Below, one piece after another: positions 11,432 through 23,817 of a stretch of 64,000 bases of DNA. Source of the DNA: Liolophura sinensis (taxonomy: Eukaryota; Mollusca; Polyplacophora; Chitonida; Chitonidae); assembly GCF_032854445.1 (NCBI RefSeq), contig NC_088303.1:19415501-19479500 (forward strand), read 5' to 3'. Within the stretch, counting starts at the first letter, position 1. Each line of letters starts with the position of its first letter. The notes beneath the pieces were generated by a model, which did no database searches, was not told where the DNA came from, and saw nothing but the letters and a program-made list of their open reading frames with translations. The position numbers and the translations under genes are program-made.

Positions 11432-13699
11432 AATCAGCGCGAAATTCTTTGTTGCAGTTCCCATCTGACATTGTGTTTTAAACAGATTTCATCGGAATAG
11501 GCCTTGTTAATTAGGGACCTTAGTAGGTCTCAAGATTTGGTCAGATTTCAGATGGGGCTGTTTGAGTCAAAGAATCAATGAAAAACAATTTGAAGTTGTA
11601 TTTTCTTAAACTTTTAACTATTTCAAATTTTTACAAACATTAGTAAAGATTTGACAGCAGTTGACTGTAAAGATCGATATACATTTATGGCTCAGAAAGC
11701 TTATAACACAGCAGTCTGACGTAATGTTGTAAACACCAAAGGATGTAAGGTTCGGTACATCCTGGAGAAAACCTTGCACTGTCCTTCACCCAGCAATACA
11801 TGTACTTGGAACTTTTTGTCCAACGTACATGTGTTATAGAATAATGTATAATAATGGTATCTTTATTTAACAAAGGATGCTTGATCTATTGACAACCGTG
11901 AATAGACATTGGATACTATCAAAATGTTGACATTATGGAGTGAGACTGGTCTGAATACTTTATTGGAAATGACTTAGGGAATAGAACTGATTGAAATAGC
12001 ACTTTTATAAGATGTGATGTGAGCGGGCCATTATATCCTGATAGTGAAAGGCAAATTCCTTTCAATGGCCAGGACACAAAGGGCGAGTTCAAATCCTTCA
12101 TTGTAGTGGGAATTTAGATTACCAATACTTTGAGCCAATCATACATGGTTAAAACCCAGATCACAAAGCAAATCGCATACATCATGATTTCTTATTAGTA
12201 TAAAAGTATACACTGTTTAACATTATATTATACATCTGCTGTGACAGTGTGCAGTCATCAAAAAATAATAAATATAACATATAATAAAAGATGTAAAACA
12301 ATATAATTGGGCCTGTTTCTGTACTTGGGAAGGGAGTTAACAGTCATTGTGGGTGTGGAGATTTAATATCTGATCCCCTAAAGGATATTTACTAGGGACA
12401 TATTTTCTGTTTTTTTCTACTTTCCAATAATACTTCCTCAATTGTACTCAGCCAGTTCCTTTTGTTCAGTGCGACAGTTCCTGTTGAAGGCTTTTTTAGC
12501 CTTGAGCCATCGATGATGGTGAAATTACAGAAATTGTACCCCAAATTAAGCAAAATTACCACCATGGCCCACAATGTGACTTTGGAATTTCATGTCTAAA
12601 TATGAGGAGAGATTGGTTGTTTGGCTGTCACTGGCGTGATATGTTGTCTTATTATTCTTTATCCATGAGAAAATTTGGATGCCGTGATAAGTTAGCTGTA
12701 AACCTTACTGTAGCGCCACATACATGTACCTCAGACTTATTACACAGTCCTGTCTGGAAGGAGTTTTGAGTGTCATCGATCTGCGGGATAATGTAGGATT
12801 ATTGTGCAATTGACTATCAGTGGTGAAGTCAAACTCCATCTAAACCAAAATTTACTGCCACTATGTGACCTCTTTGGGATTCTTATCTAATACATCAAGT
12901 CATCAAACTACAATAAAACCACCATCGTATCAATAATAGTTGCCCTGGTGGGTTTTGATTGATACAGCTGATAAGCTACATGCAAAACTTGTGATATTGC
13001 CTTGCTCCTATATTATGGGTTTATGGAATTACATGCAGGAGTGACTGATCATTTGGCAACAGTCTGTCTGGTGGACAAGCCATCAATTAATTCTTCATCC
13101 TTATCAGAAGTGCATTAATACTTTTATGTGGAATTTTTTGGCAGGGAGGGGGAATTGGTGAGAAAAAAGTTTCAAACAGGACAGGGAAGTTTACAGAAAA
13201 GAGGAAGGCTAAAGATAGAGCGGGTGGGAGGGGTCATTTCAGGAAGTCCAACAGCAAAAGTTCATTGCATAGAATTCAGCTTATTTCTATGTCAGTTTCG
13301 AGACTGCTGAAGAGTAGTCTTTGTTCTATGCTAGTGCACAGAATGATCAAAATCATTTCATTCTAATAATTCACTACATGTCCATGTATTTTTGTGCAGG
13401 GTTAATCGGCTTCTTCTTTTCAGCCCTTTAATAGAGGAACCAGCTATAGCATGCCACCTTGATTTGCTCTCCTGAGTTGCTTTAATCTTGCAGGTGTTGG
13501 ACAAGACAAATTTTGTAATATTGAACACATTCTTTTAGCAGTTTGAGTTCCTGTGCCTGACAGTCAGTCTATGAGTAGGTCAAGTTTACGACATTGAGTC
13601 TTTTATCATGAGACATTCAGTTAACTAGGTGATGATTAGTGCAAGATGACATCAACTTCCTGCCTGATGTTGCCGTTACATAAATGCCAGTTGGCTCTT
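11432..13699. other. AT-rich DNA, no supported gene
   Basis: Only short unsupported open frames occur. A purine-rich stretch lies at about 13135-13240. I found no tandem array, SINE or RNA gene. Confidence 0.5.
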
Positions 13700-13713
13700 A
13701 TTTTCAGTTTTGT

Positions 13714-13944
13714 TTATTTATTTATCTATTTATTTATTTGTTTGGTGTTTACGCCGTACTCAAGAATATTTCACTTAAACGACGGCGACCAGCATTATGG
13801 TGGGAGGAAACCGGGCAGAGCCCGGGGGAAACCCATAACCATCCGCAGGTTGCTGACAGACCTTCCCACTTACGACCGGAAAGGAAGCCAGCATGAGCTG
13901 GACTTGAACTAACAGCGACCGCATTGGTGAGAGACTCCTGGGTC
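13714..13944 (-). mobile_element. SINE family 1, short form with exact target duplication
   Basis: Same structure as 11194-11418: TTTATTTATT tail, GTTTACGCCGTACTCAAGAA, central domain, and the 5' end at ATGACCCAGGAGTCTCTC on the minus strand. The identical 14-mer ATTTTCAGTTTTGT lies at 13700-13713 and 13945-13958. The head with the A box is absent at the same point as in the 11.2 kb copy. Confidence 0.95.
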
Positions 13945-13958
13945 ATTTTCAGTTTTGT

Positions 13959-16900
13959 ATCAATAGTAAACATTGAATCTTAATGAAAAGAGTCTCAATA
14001 AAACAGGAATGTCTTGTTTTCTTCAAACATAGCTCTCGTGCACTGCTGCATGTAAATCTGAGTTCTGATTGCATGGTGTCCACATATGCTTGAACAGTTG
14101 TGCATGTGCATGTACTGTCTCCATGTAGATGCGAATTTCTCAATCCAGAATGATGAACGAGTTTTAGCTGTATTGTGTGTTCATTGATTAGGCTTCAAAT
14201 TATTAACAAGGTTACCCATAGATTCAAGGAATTATGCAAGTATTGATTGTCTCGATATTGAATTCCTCAGCTGTGATTTTATCTCGTGATGTGGTATTCC
14301 TCCTGGTGAATTTGCAAGGCCTTTTCCCTTTCATCCTGGGGTGATGGAGACATTTGGATTGCATAACTCATGAAATGACTTTGTTAATTTGTCAAAAGTC
14401 TAAAGTAGTTGGCATGCAGGAGTTTGAGTGATTAAGTGTGTTTTTCTAGAGCAAAATAATTCAATAACTGCATGTTTTGATTTTGCAGGAAATATTAATT
14501 ACTGGACATCGGGGATGCCTGTGTTTCTTCATTTGGATGCATGTATAAATTAATAAGAAGAAGTGACCAGGTCGAAAAATACGAACACATCAAATTTCTA
14601 TGTCTTTTCTAAAAGAAATACATAAAAGAAAATGTCATATTTGAAATCACATTTCTGATTCCAATGTGTATCTTGGACATTGCAGTAATTTGTGTCCTGA
14701 TGAAGGACATTCACATATTTATGTTTATCCAAATAATTAAATACTGAAATGCAAAAGAAATACTCAATATAAAAATCCCATTTTTTGGACAAAACAATTT
14801 CAAGACAGATTACGTAACAACTAGAGATATTAACATATTAAAAACTGTTACTTGATTGAGATGAGCAGATTCGTTGAGATACATGGGATTGTTTTCCCTG
14901 TGCTTTATTGGTAAAAACTACCGATAACCATAACTCTTCATTGTCCTGCCATTTATTAGACAGAATATGCCTCGTTAAGCACCTAAATCTGTTGGCATGT
15001 GACAGATGGAACCATCTGTGATTGAAATACATGTATCACATAGAATTGTATGTCCACATCCCACTATCCAACAAGGCAGAATACAGGCATTGATAATTTG
15101 CATGAAATACAAAATAATGAGTTGCATAAATTGGAATGGTACATGGACTCCTGTGCTATTGACATTGTGAACTTCAGTGCAACATTTTGTAGCCATGGTT
15201 TTTCGTCAAGTAGACGCTTATGTGACCATATGTATTCTTGGAATGATGGCTAGCCATAACTTCAGCTGATCTTAAATTAAATCAAGATTTTCAGAAAGTC
15301 TAAAACTAATAATTTTACTATTGAGGGTCAGCTGATGGAGGCAGTTTCATCTGCATTGATCTTCCACGAATTGGCATTGCAAACCTAAAGACTCAAACAT
15401 GGAAAGTTTGAGTAACTTTGCAAAGGTGAGTGGTTTACCTTAGGTACAGTATATGATAAAAAATATCTAGGAAACCTTGATATGTTTAATAAGTCATGCT
15501 ATATGTGATTGAGAAAGAGATGGACAGACAGAATCTGTAATCACACCAAGGTCAGTCTGCTTGTGTGAGGTATTGAGTTCTTGGCTTTTTTCTTTCAAGT
15601 TATTTCTGGCTCCTGATAAAGTCTGTGGTGCTAATAACTTTCGTCACAGAAAGAAAGCTGATCCATTGATTTTAACCATCATGCACACATAACCATTGCT
15701 TTCTCAAATCGCCTCTCATTCAGCTTCAGTGTATTTGTCAGGAAAGGAATATACAAACATGCTGAATTGTTGTCAGTTTTAAGTTATTACTGAAAAAGAA
15801 ATGAGATGGTTAAAGTAACACAGGGTGATAGTGATAAATACACTTGTATGCATTAAGGCAGAAGCCAGTGCAGTATAAAAAGTAGCCAAAAGTTTTCAAA
15901 TGTATTGATAGTTTAACTTTTAAAGAGTGAAATAGTAAGATGTGTGAATTCCCTGAACATTTCACATTTGACCGGTAGTAATGTAAACAAAAGTATGCTG
16001 TTCAGATTGCATGAATGAAATTGGGTTCTAATTGAACACAGATTCAATGCTTTAGCGAAATGCATTAAAATGATCAAATTTCATGCTGTCCAGCTTTTGA
16101 ACATGGTTATATCTTGTTTACATTTTTGTGGTTGATGCTGTGCATTGTATCTTATATTTTAATGTTGATCAAATAAATGAATAAATATATATGTGTGTGT
16201 GTATTTACATTGTTGCCTGAGTTGCACTAGATCACATTATAATAAGTTTTCCTGTTTTATTCAGGCACAAACTACTTTTTGAAATTAGAGTTCAAAATCT
16301 TGAAAACATCAAACAGGTCTGAGTATTTATTATTAGTACAGAGACATAATTATTAACAATAATTGACCATGCAGTTATCAGTCCACAGTTCTCTGATACT
16401 GGAAATCCTTGTCCATGTTTCAGAAGGTAATGAGTTTGGTGCAGGTCTTTGTCAATGAGAAAAAACCTTAATAAACCTGAAGTGCATCTGTTTTGTACTT
16501 CAGCTTTCCTTGCTGTGCTTTATTGTTGATAGCATGTGGATGGAGCTTAGAGACAGGGAGGCTTAGTAGATTCATCAAGGCTGTACAGCTGATGGTGATG
16601 GAAGCATTGTTTAATTTTTACTCATTTGCAAGTGGTATGTTTTGTTGTAAACAGTACAAGTGCACCTAGGAAAAGAGAAAAAAAAACAACAAAACTTAAG
16701 TCACCATTATCATGTTATGTTCTCACTTAATCTGTTAAAAGATAAGTAGCTTTAGCTCGGTTTAGCTGGGTCAAGACAAAAAAGTATGACATTTTTTGGC
16801 GGGTTTTTGTTCTTTCAGAACCATATCTCTGTTGAAGTAGTTCTGTGATTGTCAGTTGAACAAAAGCTTTCAATTGCTTTTTCACAACACTGTTGAATAA

Positions 16901-17569
16901 TTGATTGGATCGGCATGTGGATTTCTTGACTTTTTGACACAATTTGACTACCTTAGGTTCCCAGTACATTCTCTTCATGTATGTCTATTGTCCTCCACCA
17001 TTATGACCAAGTGCACGCAAATGTATATGGATCAACTTCTAATTGTCAAAAACTTTTCTTACCTCGCTGGTTGGTATTCTTCCAGTGTTTTGAAGGGTTT
17101 TATGTATACAATAATGAACATATATTTAGCATTTGCGATTGTTGCGCAATCAATTAGTAAATAATGTCATGGACATATTTGGTTCTGTATTCCATATCAA
17201 CTATAAAAGTCTTTGACTTTCTAGTTTATCAGTAGACATTATTTTGGCAGCATGTCCGTGTTTGAACATAATATAATATGATATTTAACACTGGAAATAA
17301 TAATCAAGTACTTTCAAAGACTTCACCCAAAATAAACTCTTATTCACAGACTTTCAAAGTCTTGAAAGCCACAGTTGCAATCAAAGATCTAATGAGGTAC
17401 ATATTTTATCATCGACCACTTTTTGTAGACTAGCATGGTTCATGGTTAGAGCATTGATCTAACTTATTCACCTAGAACGTACCTTGCATCTAACGCCATT
17501 GAAAACTGCTTCTCATTCCATGATGTCCTATTTTTCGTATTTTATATGCTTTCTTAGTTCTTTGGTCCC
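13959..17569. other. AT-rich DNA, no supported gene
   Basis: An AAAG|GTGAGT donor-like site occurs at 15425, but all frames before it contain a stop within about 30 codons. A (TA)(TG) microsatellite lies at about 16186-16202. No SINE or transposon was recognised. Confidence 0.45.
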
Positions 17570-17720
17570 CAAAATTCCTCAAACTTTTTGCATTTGAAAG
17601 AACAACTTTCAGTGCAATTTATGCACATTTTTAATTTGATTGTGGAGACCAAACTGCATTGGTTGGATTGCCTAGTTTCAGGGCATCAGATAAAGTATAC
17701 TTTTATCAGTATACATAGAA
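17570..17720 (+). repeat. dispersed repeat B, copy 1
   Basis: TTTTTGCATTTGAAAGAACA, CAATTTATGCACATTTTTAA, CATTGGTTGGATTG and TTTCAGGGCATCA recur in the same order at 61835-62000 with scattered substitutions. The copies are about 160 bases long. The class is unknown. Confidence 0.8.
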
Positions 17721-19009
17721 TATTGCATTCATAATACGCTTAAATAATCACTTTGCAAACGTGCGAAAAATATTACAGTAGTTCATGTTATATGTAGTTT
17801 GGGGAATTGGCCTTCGGATTATTGACCTGAAAGGTCCATCTTGGTTGTCCGCTGGAATGTGAATGTCTGTTTCATATGGATATTTGTGTACGTCGACGAG
17901 AGTAGACTGGCCCCTTCCACAAAGAAATATCAGGTGGACAGATTATTTTGCCTATATTAAGATACCAATGATTTCTTAGTCCCATGATGTATCTTCTGCA
18001 TATCTCCCTTTTTGGGGTGCCATATAATTGTCAAATAAGAATGTTTAAAAACAAAAAGAAAAACAAAATCCCAAGATTGTCATTTGTGCTGATGAAATTT
18101 CAGAGTCGATAAAAGGGGAGATGGTTTTAAGGGAAGAGAATGGTTCGGAGGGACAAAGACTTACACTGTAGTTGCAATTGGAATAGAATAATATTTTCTT
18201 GGTACTTGTATCCCTGGGGAAATCTAGTTTGATACTGACTACCATGTTTTCATTGCTGTAGGCATCATGGGAGCCTTAAACATAATAATGGCAATAGAAC
18301 TGCAGTGGTTAGGTTTGTACTGTGATATAGCTTTGTCTTGTGCGCTATAAAAAGATCATTTTGAAGGTCTTAATTCTGTCCTTATTTTAGGAACTTAATT
18401 ATCAGTTAAACTGATGATTAATTAACTTACTCATGATTGGGTCTAGTTTTAAGTTGAGATTTTTATGCCCCATTGCAAATGCAGTAAGAGCTTACTGATT
18501 TTTAAAACTCTGGCCATGAGTGGGTGCATTTTTGTTCAAGTATGATGTAATATGTTATGAATAAAATATTGAGAAAAGGAAGACTCTTCAAATTTGGCAC
18601 AGCCTCCCTTGTGACTGTTGTCAGGATTGCTTTTCAGTTTGACCAGTTTGTACAGGTCTGGACTCTAAAGAAAAGACAACAATTAATTTGGCCTGTAGTA
18701 GTGGTATTAGAGTGGATTTGGAAACAGACTTAGATGGCCACAACAATTTTGTTCTGGCAAACTTACATGGTAACTCTGTAGGTCAACTTTGAATCAAGTT
18801 TTGTACCAAAGCTATGGGATGCGTTTGAAAAACTGTAAATATCTTTTGCCTGATTATTTAAAATTAGAAACATGGTGGCAAATTGAAAAACTTGATACCA
18901 TTGCCATATAATAAGTTTTGATCAACTAGAAGTGTGTTATCTCTGTAAGCCGAAAACGCAGCCATTTCTTCTTACATCACTCAATCCCTGGTTTACCTTT
19001 TGTAGAGTG
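17721..19009. other. AT-rich DNA, no supported gene
   Basis: Nothing beyond short unsupported open frames was seen. Confidence 0.4.
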
Positions 19010-19246
19010 CGTTTGATTGGGACAAGAAATTGACTTGAGTTGCAACCCGACTCCAGTCACAAGACGAGTGTTGTAACACGGATCTACCTATCTAGGTCAA
19101 GTTCTCCCACCCTGTTCAGCTGCGAGTGGCACACGTGTTTCTATCACGTGACTCCCTCACAAATCCTTCCGGAAGAAGCGGTCTGCAAAGGTTTTTTTGT
19201 TAAATAAATTTTCGGTAATTTCGGTCGCTCAAGCTGACACGGCGCT
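19010..19246 (+). promoter_or_regulatory. promoter-like island with CCAAT, two E-boxes and an ETS palindrome
   Basis: In otherwise CpG-poor DNA this stretch has many CG dinucleotides and ordered promoter motifs: GATTGG (a reversed CCAAT box) at about 19014, CACGTG at 19132-19137, TCACGTGAC at 19144-19152 and TTCCGGAA at 19167-19174. It ends just before an ATG at 19247. The spacing resembles TATA-less housekeeping promoters. TCACGTGAC matches the extended E-box bound by MiT/TFE and USF-type bHLH factors, and TTCCGGAA is an ETS site. The arrangement points to plus-strand transcription. A minus-strand ATG in a good context at about 19342 leaves a divergent reading possible. Confidence 0.45.
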
Positions 19247-19295
19247 ATGAATAAAAGAAAACCGTCGTCATCGCCCAGGTCTGTGTCAATCTTAG
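19247..19295 (+). CDS. candidate first coding exon (exon 1 of the chain), unknown protein
   Basis: ATG with G at -3 lies directly after the promoter-like island. It is followed by 15 more codons, MNKRKPSSSPRSVSIL, and one extra base up to TTAG|GTAGAT at 19295/19296. The basic, Ser-Pro-rich N-terminus would be cytosolic or an NLS-like tail. The exon ends in phase 1 and so joins in frame to 27488-27552 (new codon GAA). An alternative donor CCCAG|GTCTGT at 19278 would run into a stop in the next exon. The product is not recognised. Confidence 0.35.
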
Positions 19296-22200
19296 GTAGA
19301 TTATCTATTATTGAGTGACATGCTACCATCTTTAGTACATCCATGGCAAATATACTCTATTGTTGTTGTTGTTATTTGTTCACACCGGTTTATACTTGCA
19401 CTCATAGGCATAAGGTAGGAGTGACACGACATGTGACTTTAACATCCTATCGCCATGTAAGAATTCAGGTTAAAAATTGATTTACTAGTATTGAGTTACC
19501 AAACACATGAGAAAAAATTCAGGTATCTTTCCACCCCTCTTCCTGAATATTTAAAGCGATGTTATTTTGTTTCTTTCCTTTTCCTTTAAACTGTCGCGAG
19601 CTACCTTAAGTGCACCCTGGTATAGAATTCTTGTTATAGAATCTAGACTGTAATGGAATATCGAACTACCAATATGTGCTAACAAATCTCCAGCCAAGTT
19701 AATCTGCTCTTTGCACCAAAATGTTTGAGTTCCGTCTCAGACAAATGCCTTAACAGTATCAACACCACACACCCCATTGGAGGGATCTGTTAATGTGGCC
19801 TAATACATTGTGGGGTGATGGAGTGGGGAAGGATTGACAACAGCCATATTCTTTGCTGTGCCGCTCCAAGAAACCATTGAAGTCCGCTATTAGCTACTGA
19901 CCAGATAGAGCATATGTCTAAGAAATACTCGCTCACAGTGTATGTTGAGACATTAAATGGGATAATGTGTGAAAAGTGGATAATGAACCTGCTGAGAAGA
20001 TTTTGATTGTCAAAGACTACGTACATGTATATGAGAATGCAGTAAATGTCAGAGCCTTCTGCATGCAGAAGACTTTGGAAAATAATGTGTATGAAAGTAA
20101 TGGAGGAAGATCTCTCTGGCTGTTAAACGTCCCACAAGGCTAGGAATATATAATTGACCTCCTCTGTGTACAGTATTCCAACACAACTTTTGTCAATGTG
20201 TTCACAGAGATACCCCGAATTGTTTTAATGTTCAGTGCATTTCTTTGTTATTTTTTTGTCTCTGACATGGTTGTGGAGAAAATAAATTTAAGTAACAGTT
20301 GCATGAACAGAAAATCTTGGTTGTGCAATGCAAATGCTCACTGATGTGTCCAAGATCATTCAATTTAGGATGGTAAAGATTGAAAAGTAAAAGTTTATAT
20401 ATATAAACTTTATATCTCATATATTTCATAGGGAGTTTAACACTCAAAAGTTTAAAACTTTCTAGTGGTGAGTGAATTAAGGTATGATTACCTATTGAAG
20501 GATATATAATAATCCATTAAGAATATTCATGTAAAATGGAATTTTTACCCTGTATTAAGAAACAGAATTCAAAAAAAAAAATACAAAATAAGAAACAAAA
20601 CATGTATAGTTATAAAGAACTGAACATCGATTTGTATTTACATGTTTTAGTCCTTAAAGGTAGATTAAGCTATGTTGCTGTATATATTTTTGGTAATACA
20701 TGGTATGTGTATTTTTTTGTTTTATTTACATAGTTATGTAGAATTGATTTTGAACATTTCATGAAGGTTGTATACCACGTTTTATGTTACCATTTACATG
20801 TGGAAAAAATTGACCCGGTGGCTGAAGTGTTACCCATTGATTTTGATCCAAACCTTTGGCACTAAAAAGCCATGACCTTCATGATTATTTAAGACTGTTT
20901 ATATTCTGATAGTTTGTGCTACATTACAATTGCTTCAGAAGCATAAACATGTGGCCAAAATGGTTTGAGTTGAGCTCTTTAACTCTCTTATATCAAATCC
21001 CTGAGCACTTGACATTTACTGTCCTCAGTTTGTATAACGTGAAATCACCTGATTTGTCACATTACATCACCCTGAAGAGGAAACAATTGGCCAAATGGCA
21101 GGAGTCTTTCTTTTTACTGTCGATAAAGCTCCTACAGCGTAACACCAGGACGATTTAGAGGGCTTGACTTGTATTAGAAGATTGATTGACAGGTTGTTCA
21201 GCATGATTTTGAACGTGGCACAGTGACTGAGTCAGAACAGATCTATGGATTCTCCTGTCCATGATCCAGTACCCAATACCTCATCCATCATCCATCTACT
21301 TGCATGTGGTTGTCTTGAAAGGATCTGTCTGTCTAAAATTGATAAGATCACATGTAAGTTGATAGTCAGGCCTTGATCATTATGATTTCACTGGCTGTTC
21401 TGCTCGCATACACGCTATATGTTTGTAGTCTCTGTATATAGACGTTAATACCATAATGATTATATTGTTCCCTATTAAATGTTGTTCATCAGTATCATGT
21501 ATTAACCGATTATAGAGCAAAGATCTCAGAATTAAAGTGAAAAAAGAGAGGTTCTGGCAATATTCACTTGACGATCGACTTAAGGAATTAGGTGACATCT
21601 TTATCCGTTCTGTTCAGTGTATAGTTTGTCTGGTTCACTTGTGGATGAGATTGGCTGCTGAACAAAAATTTTTAAACATGAAGGGCTATTTTAATGTGTA
21701 GGTTTCTTCAATGAAACTACATGCACATCCAAATTTGCAACATTTGTTAAATGTTTGTTAATACACCCAGACCTAAGGTAAGGCTGTTGAAACTTAGTAC
21801 GTGCTTTCTCATCTAATGAATTTTCGAAGAACATTGCCTTATTTTTTCCATTAATACCAGATATTACAAATTCTGGACTCCCCCCCCCCCCAGTGTTTTA
21901 GTTTGTGTTACTATGTTATCTACTCTAGTCTTACTAGTCTTATCCACTAACTTAATGCTCGAGTGTTTCTTGATATACCCTTTTAATACAAAGTGGGTAA
22001 TATATCTGTTTTGTAAGCACCTAACTCAGGCACAACATCTAGTTAACACTCATTATAGACAACTAAGTTACAGTGTGCCGATACAAAAATGTCTGCCGAT
22101 ACAAAAATGTCTGCCAGGACAAAAACATCCAGTAGCAAGCAGGTTTGGTGTTGATAAAGTTGAGGTAATTACAAAAACAATTTGTGATTTGAAACAGTGA

Positions 22201-22930
22201 TACTAAAATTCACTAAAGTAGAATGTTTGTATTTGTATTGTTTGTTAAAGTGTGACAAAATTGACATCTGCTTTATGTGAGGATATTCCTGGAGTGATGT
22301 TTCTCTCTGCGCTTCACCATTCAGCCATTGTAATTTTCATGTACACAGCTCTCCTGTATGCTTTGGTTTTGTACATTTTAAAAATACCTGGAGATTTTCG
22401 ACACCATTCAAATACTACTTGGTCACTGGTGTTAAAAATGTTGTTTATGACTTTGTCAAGCTCTGTTTAACGTTCCTTTCCGTAGTGATCTACCGCTGCA
22501 GTTTTTGTCCTGAAGGAGGGATAAGGGTATTCAGCTCCCCTTCTGCTAATAATCTACTCATATGGCTTCCTGTGACCTGGTGGGCTAAAAACAGTCATTC
22601 CCAACTAGGACAGCCATTTCTGACTACACTAGCTTTTTAGAAACCAAAATTGGTGTTTTTGGCTTGTTAGTTTACATCACGATTAATGTGCATACTCTGC
22701 ATTAGTGAGGCGAAAAAAAGAGTTCCCGAGAGTGATCCCATTAGTGTACCATTAGTGGTTTACCTGTGGTGAGGCTTGTGGAATGGTACTTGACTATAGT
22801 TATCTTACTAGTGACTGTTGGTCATAGAACTCTACAACCTCCGCTGATGAAGGCTCGTGGAATTGTAATGGAATGCTATGCCAGAAGTGTGCTTTAAGTA
22901 AAAAAGAGAACTAGCATGTTACTAAAAAGT
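19296..22930. other. putative intron sequence, no recognised element
   Basis: AT-rich. It contains a perfect 22-base palindrome at 20390-20411 (AAAGTTTATATATATAAACT plus TT), an 18-base unit repeated about three times at 22076-22130 (TGCCGATACAAAAATGTC), and a C run ending in CAG at 21880-21893. The frame after that C run (21894-21996) is open and T-rich, hence hydrophobic, before a GGTAATA donor-like site. I judged this too weak to call. Confidence 0.45.
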
Positions 22931-23180
22931 TCCTCTCTTGGCATTCAGCACAAAGGGGACTGGTGCAACGACTCATTGACCCGTATCAGTATAATGGCTC
23001 GGGCAGGGCGCTTTTTGCCTTCAGTAAGGCATCCCAGTGAAGCAGCACTGGGTAAAAGAGCAGTGAAAATCTGCCCTGGAACCAGGAGGCACATTACATG
23101 CATTCTAAGGATTCCTTTGTCGTCATATGACTGAAAAATTGTTAAGTACGACGTTAAACCCCAAGCACTCAATCATTCAT
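22931..23180 (+). mobile_element. SINE family 2, 5'-truncated, exact target duplication
   Basis: It is flanked by the identical 14-mer TGTTACTAAAAAGT at 22917-22930 and 23181-23194. The body runs from TCTTGGCATTCAGCAC through AGTATAATGGCTCGGGC and GAAGCAGCACTGGG to the family 3' end, CATATGACTGAAAAATTG, CGACGTTAAACCCCAAGCAC and TCAATCATTC. The tRNA-like head seen at 40696 is missing. The open frames on both strands here are element by-products. Confidence 0.93.
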
Positions 23181-23817
23181 TGTTACTAAAAAGTGCAGTT
23201 TGGCCTGAAGTTGATACTCACATGCATAGAGGAAATGGTTTCATTTAAAACACATAAAATATTAAAACACCTTTGCTTGGTCAGTGTACAGCCAAAAATA
23301 TTCTGTGTCAATTTCATTAGATTTACACTCATGTTGCTGTTGTGTGTGTGTACAGAGGTTTGTAGTCTCTATCACTGTGTATGTTCTGATCATCTAGCTT
23401 GACTGGATGAAATATGAATTTGTCTGAATCCCCCCAGAATTCATCCAGCTGATTCAGTTATATAAGGCCTTGTGTTGAGCCTTCCACGTGGAAACATTTT
23501 TAATGTGTGAATCCTTGTTACAGTATACAGTAAAGTCCAAAATAATGTTTGCCCCAGCTGACAGTGTGTCCAAATACACTGCAAACAAAATTTGTTTCCA
23601 AGAAATTACACAAATGCGATTGTTTTTGGTGAGTTTTTGAGACTACATATTCCAAAGGTTCTGAACATAATTTTGAGCACCTAAAATCCATCAAAAGTTA
23701 TTGGAATGATCCTTAGGTTGTTCATCAGATAAGATAGAGTATTACGGAATGTACCTAATTCCATTATATGGTATACTCTTATGAAGAAAGTCGTGTTACG
23801 TATCACATCACTCAGAT

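Noticed and set aside
21894-21996. Open hydrophobic segment between a C run with CAG and a GGTAATA donor-like site
   Set aside because: T-rich composition explains the hydrophobicity, the acceptor tract is a simple C run, and the donor is weak.
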